A stretch of DNA of 57,947 nt, from contig CABZXU010000009.1 of the NCBI GenBank assembly GCA_902529805.1, forward strand, positions 1 to 57,947. The letters are read 5' to 3'. A program made the translations under genes and the position numbers. Below the pieces are notes generated by a model that saw only the letters and a program-made list of their open reading frames with translations, was not told the origin of the DNA and made no database searches. Source of the stretch: an uncultured Marinoscillum sp. (GTDB lineage Bacteria; Bacteroidota; Bacteroidia; Cytophagales; MED-G16). Of this stretch, positions 48,017-57,518 are shown piece by piece. Every line of letters begins with the position of its first letter. The stretch's first letter is position 1.

Positions 48017-49326
48017 CCACCAAAATCATCAAATCTAATGTTTTCATCAGGAACACCTAAATCATCTAACATTTTTAGTACTGCTTGATTCATTAAAGGA
48101 GGGCCACATAAATAATATTCAACTTCATCTGGTTCTTCATGATGCTTTAAATAGTTATCATAAAGGACTTGATGTATGAAGCCTACATAACCATCTTTTT
48201 TATCATCCAAGTTTTTTTTCAAAGACCAATTATCTTCTGGAAGTGGTTCGGATAGACCAACATAAAATTTAAAATTTTTAAATCCCTTTTCAATATTTTT
48301 AAAATGATCTAAATAAAATAGTTCTTTCTTTGATCTCCCCCCATACCAATAAGAAACTTTTCTATTAGTTTTTTTTGTGTGAAATAAATGAAAAATATGA
48401 GATCTTAATGGAGCCATACCAGCACCACCGCCAATATAAACCATCTCTCTTTCTGTTTTATTAATATGAAATTCTCCATAAGGGCCTGAAATAGATATTT
48501 TATCACCGGGTTTTCTAGAGAAAATATAAGAAGAGCAAATACCTGGATTTACTTCCATCCATTTATTTTTTACTCTATCCCAAGGAGGAGTTGCTACTCT
48601 AATATTTAACATAATTATATTTCCTTCAGCTGGATGGTTTGCCATGGAATATGCTCTAAAAATTTCTTCATCATTTACCATCTTTAATGGCCAAAGATTA
48701 AATTGATCCCAATCAGATTTAAATACATCTTTCTTATGACCTAATTCAGGATGAGGAGTTATATCCATAGTCTTAAAGTTTATTTCAGTTTCTGGAACAT
48801 CAATCTGAATATAACCTCCTGATTTAAAATCTAGGTTTTCTCCTGGGGGTAACTTCACAACAAATTCTTTTATAAACGTTGAAACATTATAATTTGAAAC
48901 AACTTCACACTCCCACTTTTTGATTCCAAAAATTTCTTCTGGAATTTCAACTTTCATATCTTCTTTAACTTTTACCTGACAAGATAATCGTACATTATCT
49001 TGTTGCTCAGTTCTAGATAAATGACCAATCTCAGTAGGTAAAACATCTCCACCACCTTCATGAATTTTACATTTACACATGGCACATGTTCCACCACCAC
49101 CGCAAGCAGATGGTAAAAACATTTTTTGAGCAGATAAAGTTGTAAGTAATGTTGATCCGGCTGGCACTACTAATGGGTTTGTTTCATCTCCATTAACAAA
49201 AATATTTACATCTCCAGATTGTACTAATTTGGATTGTGCGAATAATAATACCATTACTAAAAAAAGTATTACTAATGTAAATGCTATTATGGAAGTCCCT
49301 ACAGTTAAATATACAGATGATAACAT
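48013..49326 (-). CDS. nqrF: Na+-translocating NADH:quinone reductase subunit F
   Basis: NADH-oxidising subunit of the NQR complex, in the inner membrane facing the cytoplasm. One N-terminal membrane helix (residues 6-30) anchors a 2Fe-2S ferredoxin domain with Cys75, Cys81, Cys84 and Cys116 ([14 protein letters not shown] ... RLSC), then FAD-binding RAYSMANHP and the NADH-binding [12 protein letters not shown] and [10 protein letters not shown]. It ends in the family DDFGG. At 437 residues it is full length. nqrA-E are not adjacent; its upstream neighbour is accD. Confidence 0.95.
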   Translation of the reverse strand: MLSSVYLTVGTSIIAFTLVILFLVMVLLFAQSKLVQSGDVNIFVNGDETNPLVVPAGSTLLTTLSAQKMFLPSACGGGGTCAMCKCKIHEGGGDVLPTEIGHLSRTEQQDNVRLSCQVKVKEDMKVEIPEEIFGIKKWECEVVSNYNVSTFIKEFVVKLPPGENLDFKSGGYIQIDVPETEINFKTMDITPHPELGHKKDVFKSDWDQFNLWPLKMVNDEEIFRAYSMANHPAEGNIIMLNIRVATPPWDRVKNKWMEVNPGICSSYIFSRKPGDKISISGPYGEFHINKTEREMVYIGGGAGMAPLRSHIFHLFHTKKTNRKVSYWYGGRSKKELFYLDHFKNIEKGFKNFKFYVGLSEPLPEDNWSLKKNLDDKKDGYVGFIHQVLYDNYLKHHEEPDEVEYYLCGPPLMNQAVLKMLDDLGVPDENIRFDDFGG

Positions 49327-49365
49327 AATTTTTTTTTACGAATATATATAATTAAGGTTTAAAAC

Positions 49366-50208
49366 TTAATCTTTTAATAATCTTAATAATTTATAAATTT
49401 TATTTTTTAAATTTCTCCTGTCAACTATAAAATCAAGAAAACCATTATCTAATAAAAATTCAGATTTTTGAAAACCTTTTGGGAGATTTGATCCTATAGT
49501 TTCTTTAATAACTCTTGGGCCAGCAAATCCAATTAGCGAGTTTGGTTCAGCAATATTAAAATCTCCTAACATAGCAAATGAAGCAGAAACCCCTCCTGTT
49601 GTAGGATCGGTCATCAATGAAATATAAGGTATTTTTTCTTTCGATAGTAAAGAAATTTTAGCTGAAGTTTTAGCCATTTGCATTAAAGAAAAGGTTGATT
49701 CCATCATTCTTGCACCTCCAGATTTAGAAATAATTAGTATTGGAAATTTATTTTTTATAGAATAATCAATCGCTCTTGAAATTTTTTCTCCCACAACTGA
49801 ACCCATAGAACCGCCAATAAAACTAAAATCCATACAACATATAATAATTGAAAGGCCATTTATTTTTCCTACACCGGTTCTAATTGCATCGTTTAATCCG
49901 GTTGACTTCTTTGATGAAGAAAGTCTATTTTTATAACTTTTTCTATCTTTAAAATTTAAGGGATCAGATGAACTAAGATTCTCATCTAACTCCTTATAAA
50001 AATTATTATCAAAAAGTATTTCAAAATATTCTTTGGATCCTATTCTAAAATGAAAATCATCTTCAGGAGAAACATATGAATTATTTTTTAATTCTCTAAT
50101 ATGTATTATAGATCCCTTAGGAGTTTTATGCCACATTCCATCAGGTGCCTCTTTTTTTTTGGACGTGGGTGTTTTAATATTTTTTATATTTCTTTTAAAC
50201 CAATTCAT
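49366..50208 (-). CDS. accD: acetyl-CoA carboxylase carboxyltransferase subunit beta, zinc-finger-less
   Basis: Beta half of the carboxyltransferase that makes malonyl-CoA for fatty acid synthesis. The crotonase-fold core holds [50 protein letters not shown] and [14 protein letters not shown]. The N-terminal region that carries a four-Cys zinc ribbon in E. coli is present ([29 protein letters not shown]) but all four cysteines are replaced, a state I recall as common in Bacteroidota. At 280 residues it is slightly short. accA is not in the window. Confidence 0.93.
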   Translation of the reverse strand: MNWFKRNIKNIKTPTSKKKEAPDGMWHKTPKGSIIHIRELKNNSYVSPEDDFHFRIGSKEYFEILFDNNFYKELDENLSSSDPLNFKDRKSYKNRLSSSKKSTGLNDAIRTGVGKINGLSIIICCMDFSFIGGSMGSVVGEKISRAIDYSIKNKFPILIISKSGGARMMESTFSLMQMAKTSAKISLLSKEKIPYISLMTDPTTGGVSASFAMLGDFNIAEPNSLIGFAGPRVIKETIGSNLPKGFQKSEFLLDNGFLDFIVDRRNLKNKIYKLLRLLKD

Positions 50209-50229
50209 TAGAACTAAATTAATTAATTT

Positions 50230-50394
50230 TTAATCAAGCTCCTCATAATCAACAAACTCTCCCGAATTATTCTTATTGTTTTTATTATTATTTTTTTTAG
50301 AACCAAAATAATTAGAAATAATGTTTTTAAAAAACATACCAAAAAATTTAAAAAGCAAATAAAATAATAATAATAGGGATAATATTTTAAACAT
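50230..50394 (-). CDS. DUF4834-like small membrane protein
   Basis: A 54-residue protein starting with ATG at 50394, directly after the carB stop. It has a single hydrophobic helix (LSLLLLFYLLFKFFGMFF), an Asn/Lys-rich linker and the C-terminus GEFVDYEELD, which resembles the conserved tail of the DUF4834 family of Bacteroidota small proteins. It is followed 21 bp later by the accD start on the same strand. The function is unknown. The spacing suggests one transcript carB-DUF4834-accD-nqrF. Confidence 0.72.
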   Translation of the reverse strand: MFKILSLLLLFYLLFKFFGMFFKNIISNYFGSKKNNNKNNKNNSGEFVDYEELD

Positions 50395-53208
50395 TTATCT
50401 ACTTAAATATAGGTTTCTTTTGGAATAAATTTTGGTGAAATAATCATCCATTAAATCATCAATAAAATAAATTGACTCTCCCGTTGATTTCATTTCTGGA
50501 CCCAATTCTTTATTTACATTTGGAAACTTGTTGAAAGAGAAAACAGGCTCCTTAATAGCATACCCTTTCTTTATAGGAGAAAATTTAAAATCGGATAATT
50601 TATTTTTTCCTAGCATAATTTTTACGGCATAATTAACATAAGTTTCTTGATAAGCTTTTGAAATAAATGGAACTGTCCTTGAAGACCTAGGGTTAGCTTC
50701 AATCACATATACAGTATCATCCTTTATAGCAAACTGAATATTAATTAAACCAATTGTATTTAATTCTAATGCAATTTTTTTTGTGTATTCTTTAATTTTT
50801 CTAATAACTAAATCTCCTAAATTGTAGGGAGGCAATACTGCATATGAGTCTCCAGAATGAATGCCAGCTGGTTCAATGTGCTCCATGATACCTATAATAT
50901 AAACATCTTTACCATCGCAAATTGCATCTGCTTCAGCTTCTATTGCTCCGCTGAGGAAATGATCTAACAATATTTTTCCGTCAGGTTTATCTTGAATTAA
51001 ATCAACTACATGTTCTTCTAATTCTTTATTATTTATAACTATTTTCATTGATTGACCACCTAAAACATATGAAGGCCTAACCAAAAGAGGAAACCCAATT
51101 TTTTTGGATAATTTAATAGCATCTGATGCGGATTCTATGGTTCCATATCTTGGATATGGAATTTTATTTTTCTTTAATAGATCAGAAAATCGACCTCTAT
51201 TTTCAGCAAGGTCAAGTGAGTCATAACTCGTTCCAAAAATTTTAATACCATATTTGTCAAGTTTATGAGATAATTTAAGAGCAGTTTGACCCCCTAATTG
51301 AACTATTACTCCTTCTGGTTTTTCATGTAAAATTATTTCATAAATATGCTCCCAAAAAACAGGCTCAAAGTAAAGTTTATCAGCTACATCAAAATCTGTT
51401 GAAACAGTTTCGGGATTACAATTGATCATAATCGTTTCATAACCACATTCTTTAGCAGCCAAAACACCATGAACACAACAATAATCGAATTCAATTCCCT
51501 GACCGATTCTATTTGGTCCAGATCCTAAAACTAACACTTTTTTCTTATTAGAAGGTTTAGATTCATTTTCATCACCAAAGGTAGAGTAATAATAAGGAGT
51601 GACAGCTTCAAATTCAGCTGCACAAGTATCTACTAGCTTAAATACTCTTTTAATTTTTAATTCTTGCCTCTTTTCAAATACTTCGCTTTCTAAACAATTA
51701 AGTAAATGAGCAATTTGTCTATCGGCATATCCCTTTTCTTTTAATAATTTTAAACTAGATTTTGGAATGGTTTCAATATTGTATTCTTCAATGTTTTTTT
51801 CAATCATAACTAATTCTTGGATTTGGTATAAAAACCACTTATCTATTTTCGTTATATCTTGGATAGTATTAAAAGGAAGCCCTAATTTAAATGAATCATA
51901 AATATGAAATAACCTATTCCAACTGGGATATTTTAGGCTGTTAAGAAGAGTGTTTTGATCAATTATTTCTCTGCCATCAGCCCCTAGTCCATTTCTTTTA
52001 ATTTCTAGTGATTGACAAGCTTTTTGTAATGCTTCTTGAAAATTAGTTCCTATCCCCATAACTTCTCCAACTGCTTTCATTTGTAAACCTAAACGCCTAT
52101 CCGAACCAACAAATTTATCAAAATTCCATCTAGGAATTTTTACAACTACATAATCAAGAGCGGGCTCGAAAAAAGCTGATGTGTTTTTTGTAATTTGATT
52201 ATCTAATTCATCAAGGTTATATCCTATAGCAAGTTTAGCTGCTATTTTTGCTATTGGATAACCAGTAGCTTTAGAAGCCAGGGCAGATGATCTTGAAACT
52301 CTTGGATTAATTTCAATAGCAATTAATTCATCAGTATCTGGGCTTATAGCGAATTGAACATTACAGCCTCCAGCAAAATGCCCAATGCCATTCATCATTT
52401 TAATAGCAAGATTTCTCATTTCTTGATAAATAGTATCAGGTAAAGTCATTGCAGGAGCTACAGTAATAGAATCACCGGTATGAATACCCATTGCATCAAA
52501 ATTTTCTATAGAACATATTATAATAACATTTCCAATATTGTCTCTCAAAAGTTCTAATTCAAATTCCTTCCATCCCATAATACTTTTTTCAACTAATACT
52601 TCGTGGACAGGTGAAAATTTTAACCCATTATTTAGTGCATCATCAAAATCTTCTTCTTTTTCTACAAACCCACCGCCTGAACCACCTAAAGTAAATGATG
52701 GTCTAATAACTAATGGAAAACCAATATTTTGAGCAATTTCTTTCCCTCTTAAAAAAGAAGTAGCAACCTCTCCTTCACAAACATTTATGTCAAGACTTTT
52801 CATTTTTAATCTAAATTTTTCTCTATCCTCTGTTGTATTTATTGCATCAGTATTGACTCCAATCATTTTAATATTAAATTTTTCCCAAATTCCAGCTTCT
52901 TCACATTCAATAGCTAAATTCAGCGCTGTTTGACCGCCCATAGTAGGGAGTACAGCATCTATTTTATGAATAGATAAAATATGTTCTATGGATTTTTTTT
53001 CTAGAGGCAAAAGAAAAATATTATCTGCTGTTACAGAATCAGTCATTATTGTAGCTGGATTTGAATTGATTAAAGTAACTTCTATTCCCTCTTCTCTTAA
53101 AGATCTTGAAGCTTGAGATCCAGAATAATCAAATTCACATGCTTGGCCAATAATAATAGGACCCGAACCGATAATCAATACTGAATTTATACTCTTGTCC
53201 CTTGGCAT
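50395..53208 (-). CDS. carB: carbamoyl-phosphate synthase large subunit, without allosteric domain
   Basis: Makes carbamoyl phosphate for pyrimidine and arginine synthesis from bicarbonate, ATP and glutamine-derived ammonia. Two ATP-grasp halves are visible: first with GSGPIIIGQACEFDYSGSQA, PTMGGQTALNL, PLVIRPSFTLGGSGGG and EINPRVSRSSALASKATGYP; second with GSGPNRIGQGIEFDYCCVH, QLGGQTALKL, PLLVRPSYVLGGQSM and EANPRSSRTVPFISKA. At 937 residues it ends where the ~140-residue MGS regulatory domain of E. coli CarB would begin, so UMP/ornithine control of that kind is inferred absent. carA is not adjacent. Confidence 0.95.
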   Translation of the reverse strand: MPRDKSINSVLIIGSGPIIIGQACEFDYSGSQASRSLREEGIEVTLINSNPATIMTDSVTADNIFLLPLEKKSIEHILSIHKIDAVLPTMGGQTALNLAIECEEAGIWEKFNIKMIGVNTDAINTTEDREKFRLKMKSLDINVCEGEVATSFLRGKEIAQNIGFPLVIRPSFTLGGSGGGFVEKEEDFDDALNNGLKFSPVHEVLVEKSIMGWKEFELELLRDNIGNVIIICSIENFDAMGIHTGDSITVAPAMTLPDTIYQEMRNLAIKMMNGIGHFAGGCNVQFAISPDTDELIAIEINPRVSRSSALASKATGYPIAKIAAKLAIGYNLDELDNQITKNTSAFFEPALDYVVVKIPRWNFDKFVGSDRRLGLQMKAVGEVMGIGTNFQEALQKACQSLEIKRNGLGADGREIIDQNTLLNSLKYPSWNRLFHIYDSFKLGLPFNTIQDITKIDKWFLYQIQELVMIEKNIEEYNIETIPKSSLKLLKEKGYADRQIAHLLNCLESEVFEKRQELKIKRVFKLVDTCAAEFEAVTPYYYSTFGDENESKPSNKKKVLVLGSGPNRIGQGIEFDYCCVHGVLAAKECGYETIMINCNPETVSTDFDVADKLYFEPVFWEHIYEIILHEKPEGVIVQLGGQTALKLSHKLDKYGIKIFGTSYDSLDLAENRGRFSDLLKKNKIPYPRYGTIESASDAIKLSKKIGFPLLVRPSYVLGGQSMKIVINNKELEEHVVDLIQDKPDGKILLDHFLSGAIEAEADAICDGKDVYIIGIMEHIEPAGIHSGDSYAVLPPYNLGDLVIRKIKEYTKKIALELNTIGLINIQFAIKDDTVYVIEANPRSSRTVPFISKAYQETYVNYAVKIMLGKNKLSDFKFSPIKKGYAIKEPVFSFNKFPNVNKELGPEMKSTGESIYFIDDLMDDYFTKIYSKRNLYLSR

Positions 53209-53288
53209 TGAAATTTATTTTGCAATATAATTTTTATTAACAAAAATTATAACAAAATCAAAATAAATATTTTTTAGTTTTGAAATTA

Positions 53289-53321
53289 GTTAACAATTTG
53301 TTAACATTGGGTTAACAAATA
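53289..53321. promoter_or_regulatory. three helically phased TTAACA repeats upstream of carB
   Basis: GTTAACA occurs at 53289-53295, 53300-53306 and 53311-53317, exactly 11 bp apart, so TTAACA hexamers alternate with 5-bp spacers. This geometry is that of sites for PhoB/OmpR-family response regulators, which bind tandem direct repeats of 11-bp period; PhoP boxes of Gram-positive bacteria have the same hexamer. A fourth, unphased TTAACA is at 53237-53242. The sites lie 80-110 bp upstream of the carB start. Which gene they control is unknown. Confidence 0.5.
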
Positions 53322-53330
53322 GATTAAGTT

Positions 53331-53438
53331 ATGATAATTCCATCAATTGAAAGACATGAAAATATAATTAGATCTTTTAGAGTTTTTTTTAAAAATTCAT
53401 TTAATAGAATTAAAAAGGCAATCTTCTTAAATTTTTAA
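53331..53438 (+). CDS. possible 35-residue basic peptide in the carB/odhB gap
   Basis: An ATG-started frame of 35 codons (begins [20 protein letters not shown], ends IKKAIFLNF) directly downstream of the TTAACA repeats; its end overlaps the last bases of odhB on the other strand. The peptide is basic and amphipathic. It matches no family I know. The remainder of this 218-bp gap holds only AT-rich sequence and the repeats. Confidence 0.2.
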   Translation: MIIPSIERHENIIRSFRVFFKNSFNRIKKAIFLNF

Positions 53439-54632
53439 CATTAATCTAGAGGGATCTTCTAATAATTCCTTTAATCTGACTAAAAAACTAACTGATTCTC
53501 TTCCATCGATTATTCTATGATCATATGAAAGAGCTAAATACATCATTGGCTTAATTTTTATTTCATCATTTACCACCATAGTTCTTTTCACAATATTGTG
53601 CATCCCCAAAATAGCTGATTGAGGAGAATTAATTATTGGTGTAGACATCATAGACCCAAAAATACCACCATTAGTAATTGTAAAAGTTCCTCCTTGCATT
53701 TCTTCAATTGATAATTTTCCATCTCTAGCTTTAGTAGCTAACCTAATAATTTCTTTTTCTATTTGATCGAAACTTAAACTTTCAGCATTTCTAATTACAG
53801 GAACAACTAATCCTTTTGGAGTAGAAACAGCAATAGATATATCACAGTAGTCATTATAAACAATTTCATTTTCATCTAATAAAGCATTAACTGCTGGCCA
53901 CTCGCTTAAAGCAACACAACAAGCTTTAGTAAAAAATGACATAAAACCTAAATTCACTTCATATTTTTCCTTGAATGATTCTTTATATTTTTTTCTTAAA
54001 TTCATTATAGGTTCCATATTTACTTCATTAAATGTTGTAAGCATTGCTGTTTCATTCTTTACGCTCACCAGTCTTTTAGATATTGTTTTTCTAAGTTGCG
54101 TCATCTTTTCTCTTCTTTGATTCCTATTTCCAACAGTTTGAACCTCACTTGAGTCTGCAGTAGAAGAAGCTTCGACTTTTTGCTCTGAATTTATAACATC
54201 TTCTTTTGTGATTTTACCTCCAGCTCCAGTACCAGATATTTCTTTTGGATCTATACCTTTTTCATCCATTATTTTTTTTGCAACAGGAGTTGATTCAGAT
54301 CTTTCTTTAGTTATAACTTCTGATTTATTATCAGTTAAAACCTCTTTTTGATCTTGAGATTCTTTCTGCTCTTTAGAAATTTCTTTAATTTCAATTTTAC
54401 ATATTAGCTTACCAATTTCAAGGGTAGTTCCTTCCTCTGCTTCTATTATAAGATTACCAGATGCTTCTGCAGTTAATTCAAATGTTGCCTTATCAGAATC
54501 AATTTCAGCTATTATCTCATCTAACTCAACATAATCCCCATTAGATTTTAACCATGAAGAAATTGTAACTTCATTAATTGATTCGCCTACATTAGGGACG
54601 AACATTTCATAAATTTTATCACTTTTTGTCAT
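53427..54632 (-). CDS. odhB: dihydrolipoyllysine-residue succinyltransferase (E2 of 2-oxoglutarate dehydrogenase)
   Basis: Transfers succinyl groups from the lipoyl arm to CoA in the TCA cycle. The N-terminal lipoyl domain has the lipoylated Lys in [10 protein letters not shown] (~50), followed by an E3/E1-binding domain ([20 protein letters not shown], ~116-145) and the catalytic core with [12 protein letters not shown] and [13 protein letters not shown] near the C-terminus. At 401 residues it is full length. Its ATG overlaps the odhA stop by 4 bp (ATGA). Confidence 0.96.
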   Translation of the reverse strand: MTKSDKIYEMFVPNVGESINEVTISSWLKSNGDYVELDEIIAEIDSDKATFELTAEASGNLIIEAEEGTTLEIGKLICKIEIKEISKEQKESQDQKEVLTDNKSEVITKERSESTPVAKKIMDEKGIDPKEISGTGAGGKITKEDVINSEQKVEASSTADSSEVQTVGNRNQRREKMTQLRKTISKRLVSVKNETAMLTTFNEVNMEPIMNLRKKYKESFKEKYEVNLGFMSFFTKACCVALSEWPAVNALLDENEIVYNDYCDISIAVSTPKGLVVPVIRNAESLSFDQIEKEIIRLATKARDGKLSIEEMQGGTFTITNGGIFGSMMSTPIINSPQSAILGMHNIVKRTMVVNDEIKIKPMMYLALSYDHRIIDGRESVSFLVRLKELLEDPSRLMLKI

Positions 54633-57328
54633 TCAAATGCTTTTTTAATTAATGATTGCTGCTCTTTGCTATGAGATTTAAAATAACCTGTTGAAGGAGA
54701 AGCGCTTCTTTTTCTTGATAATAATTTTAATTCATATTTTTCTAATTCATTACTTATGAATTTCCAATATCCCATATTTTTTGGCTCCTCTTGAACCCAA
54801 CAAATCTTATCACATTTATACTTTTTAATAATTTTAGTAATCTGATTTATAGGAAAAGGGTAAATTTGTTCTATTCTAACAATAGCAATATTAACTATAT
54901 TTTTCTGAATTCTATATTGCTTTAAATCATAATAAACCTTTCCAGTACATAAAATTAATTTTTTAACTTTTGTTTTTTTAATCAGTTCATCATCTATTAC
55001 TTCTTGAAACTTGGATTTAGTAAAATCACTTATAGGAGAATGAAGGTCTGGATGTCTTAGCAAACTTTTAGGGGATAAAACGAAACAAGGCTTTCTAAAA
55101 TTCCAAAATAATTGTCTTCTTAATAGATGAAAAAAATTAGCAGGTGTAGTTAAATTTGAAACAATCATATTATCATCCGAACATAAACTCAAGATTCTTT
55201 CAGGCCTTGCACTAGAATGTTCCGGGCCCTGACCTTCATATCCATGAGGTAAAAGGACAACTAATCCATTCATTTTATCCCATTTAGTTTCAGCTGAAGA
55301 AATATATTGATCAATTATTACTTGAGCACCATTAACAAAATCACCAAATTGCGCTTCCCATATGACTAATGCATTAGGTGTAGCCATTGCATATCCATAT
55401 TCAAAACCTAATACAGCAAATTCAGATAATAAAGAATTATAAATAAATAATTCATTCTGATTTTTTGAAATATTATTTAAAGGACAATATGGTTTATTTG
55501 TATCAGAATCAAAGAAATAAGCATGTCTATGTGAAAATGTCCCTCTTATCACATCTTGTCCGGAAATTCTAATTATCTTTTTGTCTATTAATAATGAACC
55601 ATAAGCTAAAAGTTCAGCATCTGACCAGTTGATCATTTTTTTATTGAAAAAATTTTCTTTTCTATCATTAATTAATTTTGCAATTTGTTTTAAAGGTTTG
55701 AATCCAGACGGAAGACTTGTTAATGACTTTGCAATCTTATTTATTTTTACTAGGTCCAATGAAGTATCTGGAGATTCTAAAAATTGTTCAGATTTAGATT
55801 TTTTCAAATGATCCCATTCTTCATCATGTTTTTGAGGAATATAAGGTAAAGGTTTCTGTCTGACTTCATCTAACCTTTCTTGTAACATTTGTTTAAAATC
55901 CTTTTGTAATTTTTCACTATAATTTGCATCAATATCTTTTTCTTCTTTAAGTTTATTAAAATAAACATCCCTTGGATTTGGGTGTTTTGCAATTAAATTA
56001 TATAAAGAAGGCTGAGTAAACTTTGGTTCATCAGATTCATTATGACCATGCCTTCTATAACATAATAAATCAATAAAAATATCTTTTTTAAACTTTTGTC
56101 TATATGCTAATGCAAGGCTAGAAGCAAAAGAAACTGCTTCAGCATCATCTCCATTTATATGCAAAACTGGAGAATCAATAATTTTCGCAAGATCTGTACA
56201 ATAAATGCTTGATCTTGCATCATCATAATCTGTAGTAAAACCAATTTGATTATTTATAACAAAATGAATAGTACCTCCGCACCTGTAACCTTTAAGTTTA
56301 GACATTTGAACAATTTCATAAACTAAACCTTGACCAGCAATAGCAGCATCTCCGTGAATTAATATCGGTATAGCTTTATTAAAGTCTTTTTGATATTCAT
56401 CATCAATTTGCGCTCTAACATAACCTTGAACTACGGGGCTTACTGATTCCAAATGAGAAGGATTAGGCACTAACTTCACATAAATTTTCTTATTCTTACT
56501 ATATTTTCTTAAACTAGAATAACCTAAATGATATTTAACATCGCCATCTCCCATAGTTAAATCGGGATCCATGTTCCCCTCAAATTCATTAAACATTTCA
56601 TTATAAGTCTTTCCTAGAATGCTTGTTAAAACATTTAATCTACCTCGGTGTGCCATTCCAATAACAACTTCCTCAACATTTTCTTTTGCCGCAGATCCAA
56701 TAAATTCACTAAGAAAAGTTATAGTATTTTCACCACCTTCAAGGGAAAATCTTTTTTGACCAATATATTTTGTATGTAAAAAATTTTCAAAAACTAATGC
56801 CTCATTAAGTTTAGAAAGGATTCTTAATTTATCATCTTTTGAATGTTTGATATCATGCCATTTGGATTCTATCCAGTTTTTAAGCCAATTAACTTCATCA
56901 GAGTCCCTAATATGCATATATTCAAAACCTATAGTTCCCAAATAAATTCTATCAAGTTTTGAAATTATATCTTTTAGTTTAGCATTATCTAATCCAATTT
57001 CTGAGGATATGTTGAATTGTTTTTCTAAGTGAGATTTATTTAAATTGAAAAATTCTAAATCGAATTTAACATTATGATCTCTTCTAACTCTAACAGGGTT
57101 AGTATTTGAATTAAGATGACCAAATATTCTATAAGCATTGATTAAATTGTTTACATATGTTTCATCATTAGATAGATTAGTGCCAATTGAGGTTTGAGAA
57201 GAAAAATCAAAACCTTCAAAAAATTTCTGCCAAGAAAAATCTACATCTTCAGGGTGAGATTTATATTTTTGATACATCTGTTCAATGTACTTTGGATCTG
57301 AATTAGATATGTAAGAAAAATCGCTCAT
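54629..57328 (-). CDS. odhA: 2-oxoglutarate dehydrogenase E1 component
   Basis: Thiamine-diphosphate-dependent decarboxylase of 2-oxoglutarate. I start at ATG 57328 ([20 protein letters not shown]), giving 899 residues; a TTG seven codons upstream merely extends the frame. The N-terminal [15 protein letters not shown] peptide is the region that contacts E2. The ThDP-binding region shows [11 protein letters not shown] and [14 protein letters not shown], and [20 protein letters not shown] marks the C-terminal half. It is coupled to odhB. E3 (lpd) is not in the window. Confidence 0.96.
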   Translation of the reverse strand: MSDFSYISNSDPKYIEQMYQKYKSHPEDVDFSWQKFFEGFDFSSQTSIGTNLSNDETYVNNLINAYRIFGHLNSNTNPVRVRRDHNVKFDLEFFNLNKSHLEKQFNISSEIGLDNAKLKDIISKLDRIYLGTIGFEYMHIRDSDEVNWLKNWIESKWHDIKHSKDDKLRILSKLNEALVFENFLHTKYIGQKRFSLEGGENTITFLSEFIGSAAKENVEEVVIGMAHRGRLNVLTSILGKTYNEMFNEFEGNMDPDLTMGDGDVKYHLGYSSLRKYSKNKKIYVKLVPNPSHLESVSPVVQGYVRAQIDDEYQKDFNKAIPILIHGDAAIAGQGLVYEIVQMSKLKGYRCGGTIHFVINNQIGFTTDYDDARSSIYCTDLAKIIDSPVLHINGDDAEAVSFASSLALAYRQKFKKDIFIDLLCYRRHGHNESDEPKFTQPSLYNLIAKHPNPRDVYFNKLKEEKDIDANYSEKLQKDFKQMLQERLDEVRQKPLPYIPQKHDEEWDHLKKSKSEQFLESPDTSLDLVKINKIAKSLTSLPSGFKPLKQIAKLINDRKENFFNKKMINWSDAELLAYGSLLIDKKIIRISGQDVIRGTFSHRHAYFFDSDTNKPYCPLNNISKNQNELFIYNSLLSEFAVLGFEYGYAMATPNALVIWEAQFGDFVNGAQVIIDQYISSAETKWDKMNGLVVLLPHGYEGQGPEHSSARPERILSLCSDDNMIVSNLTTPANFFHLLRRQLFWNFRKPCFVLSPKSLLRHPDLHSPISDFTKSKFQEVIDDELIKKTKVKKLILCTGKVYYDLKQYRIQKNIVNIAIVRIEQIYPFPINQITKIIKKYKCDKICWVQEEPKNMGYWKFISNELEKYELKLLSRKRSASPSTGYFKSHSKEQQSLIKKAFE

Positions 57329-57375
57329 AATAAAATAATAATTACACAATATATTTATAAATAAATTAAAATAAA

Positions 57376-57411
57376 AACCGTATAGTCGGTTATTAGGTTA
57401 TTATGTTATTA
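57376..57411. repeat. hairpin followed by three tandem 8-bp GTTATTAK units
   Basis: An AACCG/CGGTT inverted repeat (57376-57380 and 57387-57391, 6-nt loop) overlaps the start of three GTTATTA copies at 57389, 57397 and 57405, spaced exactly 8 bp. It lies in the 190-bp divergent gap between odhA and rpsP. No protein or RNA is evident in the rest of the gap. Confidence 0.6.
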
Positions 57412-57457
57412 TAATTTAAAATAATTTTATTTTCTTAGGAAAATTAATTTAACCAAT

Positions 57458-57465
57458 TATATTTG
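57458..57465 (+). promoter_or_regulatory. TANNTTTG -7 element and leader of rpsP
   Basis: TATATTTG fits the Bacteroidota -7 consensus, 53 bp before the rpsP ATG. The resulting leader contains a small ATGGA-CGTGT-TCCAT inverted repeat (57490-57504) about 14 nt before the start codon. Confidence 0.45.
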
Positions 57466-57518
57466 CGATCTTAAAATTTATTAATGTAAATGGACGTGTT
57501 CCATATAAACAAAAAAAT

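Noticed and set aside
53289-53321. GTTAAC repeats read as a CRISPR remnant or replication-origin iterons
   Set aside because: Units are 6-7 bp with 4-5-bp spacers, far too short for CRISPR. No DnaA-box cluster or origin-linked gene is nearby.
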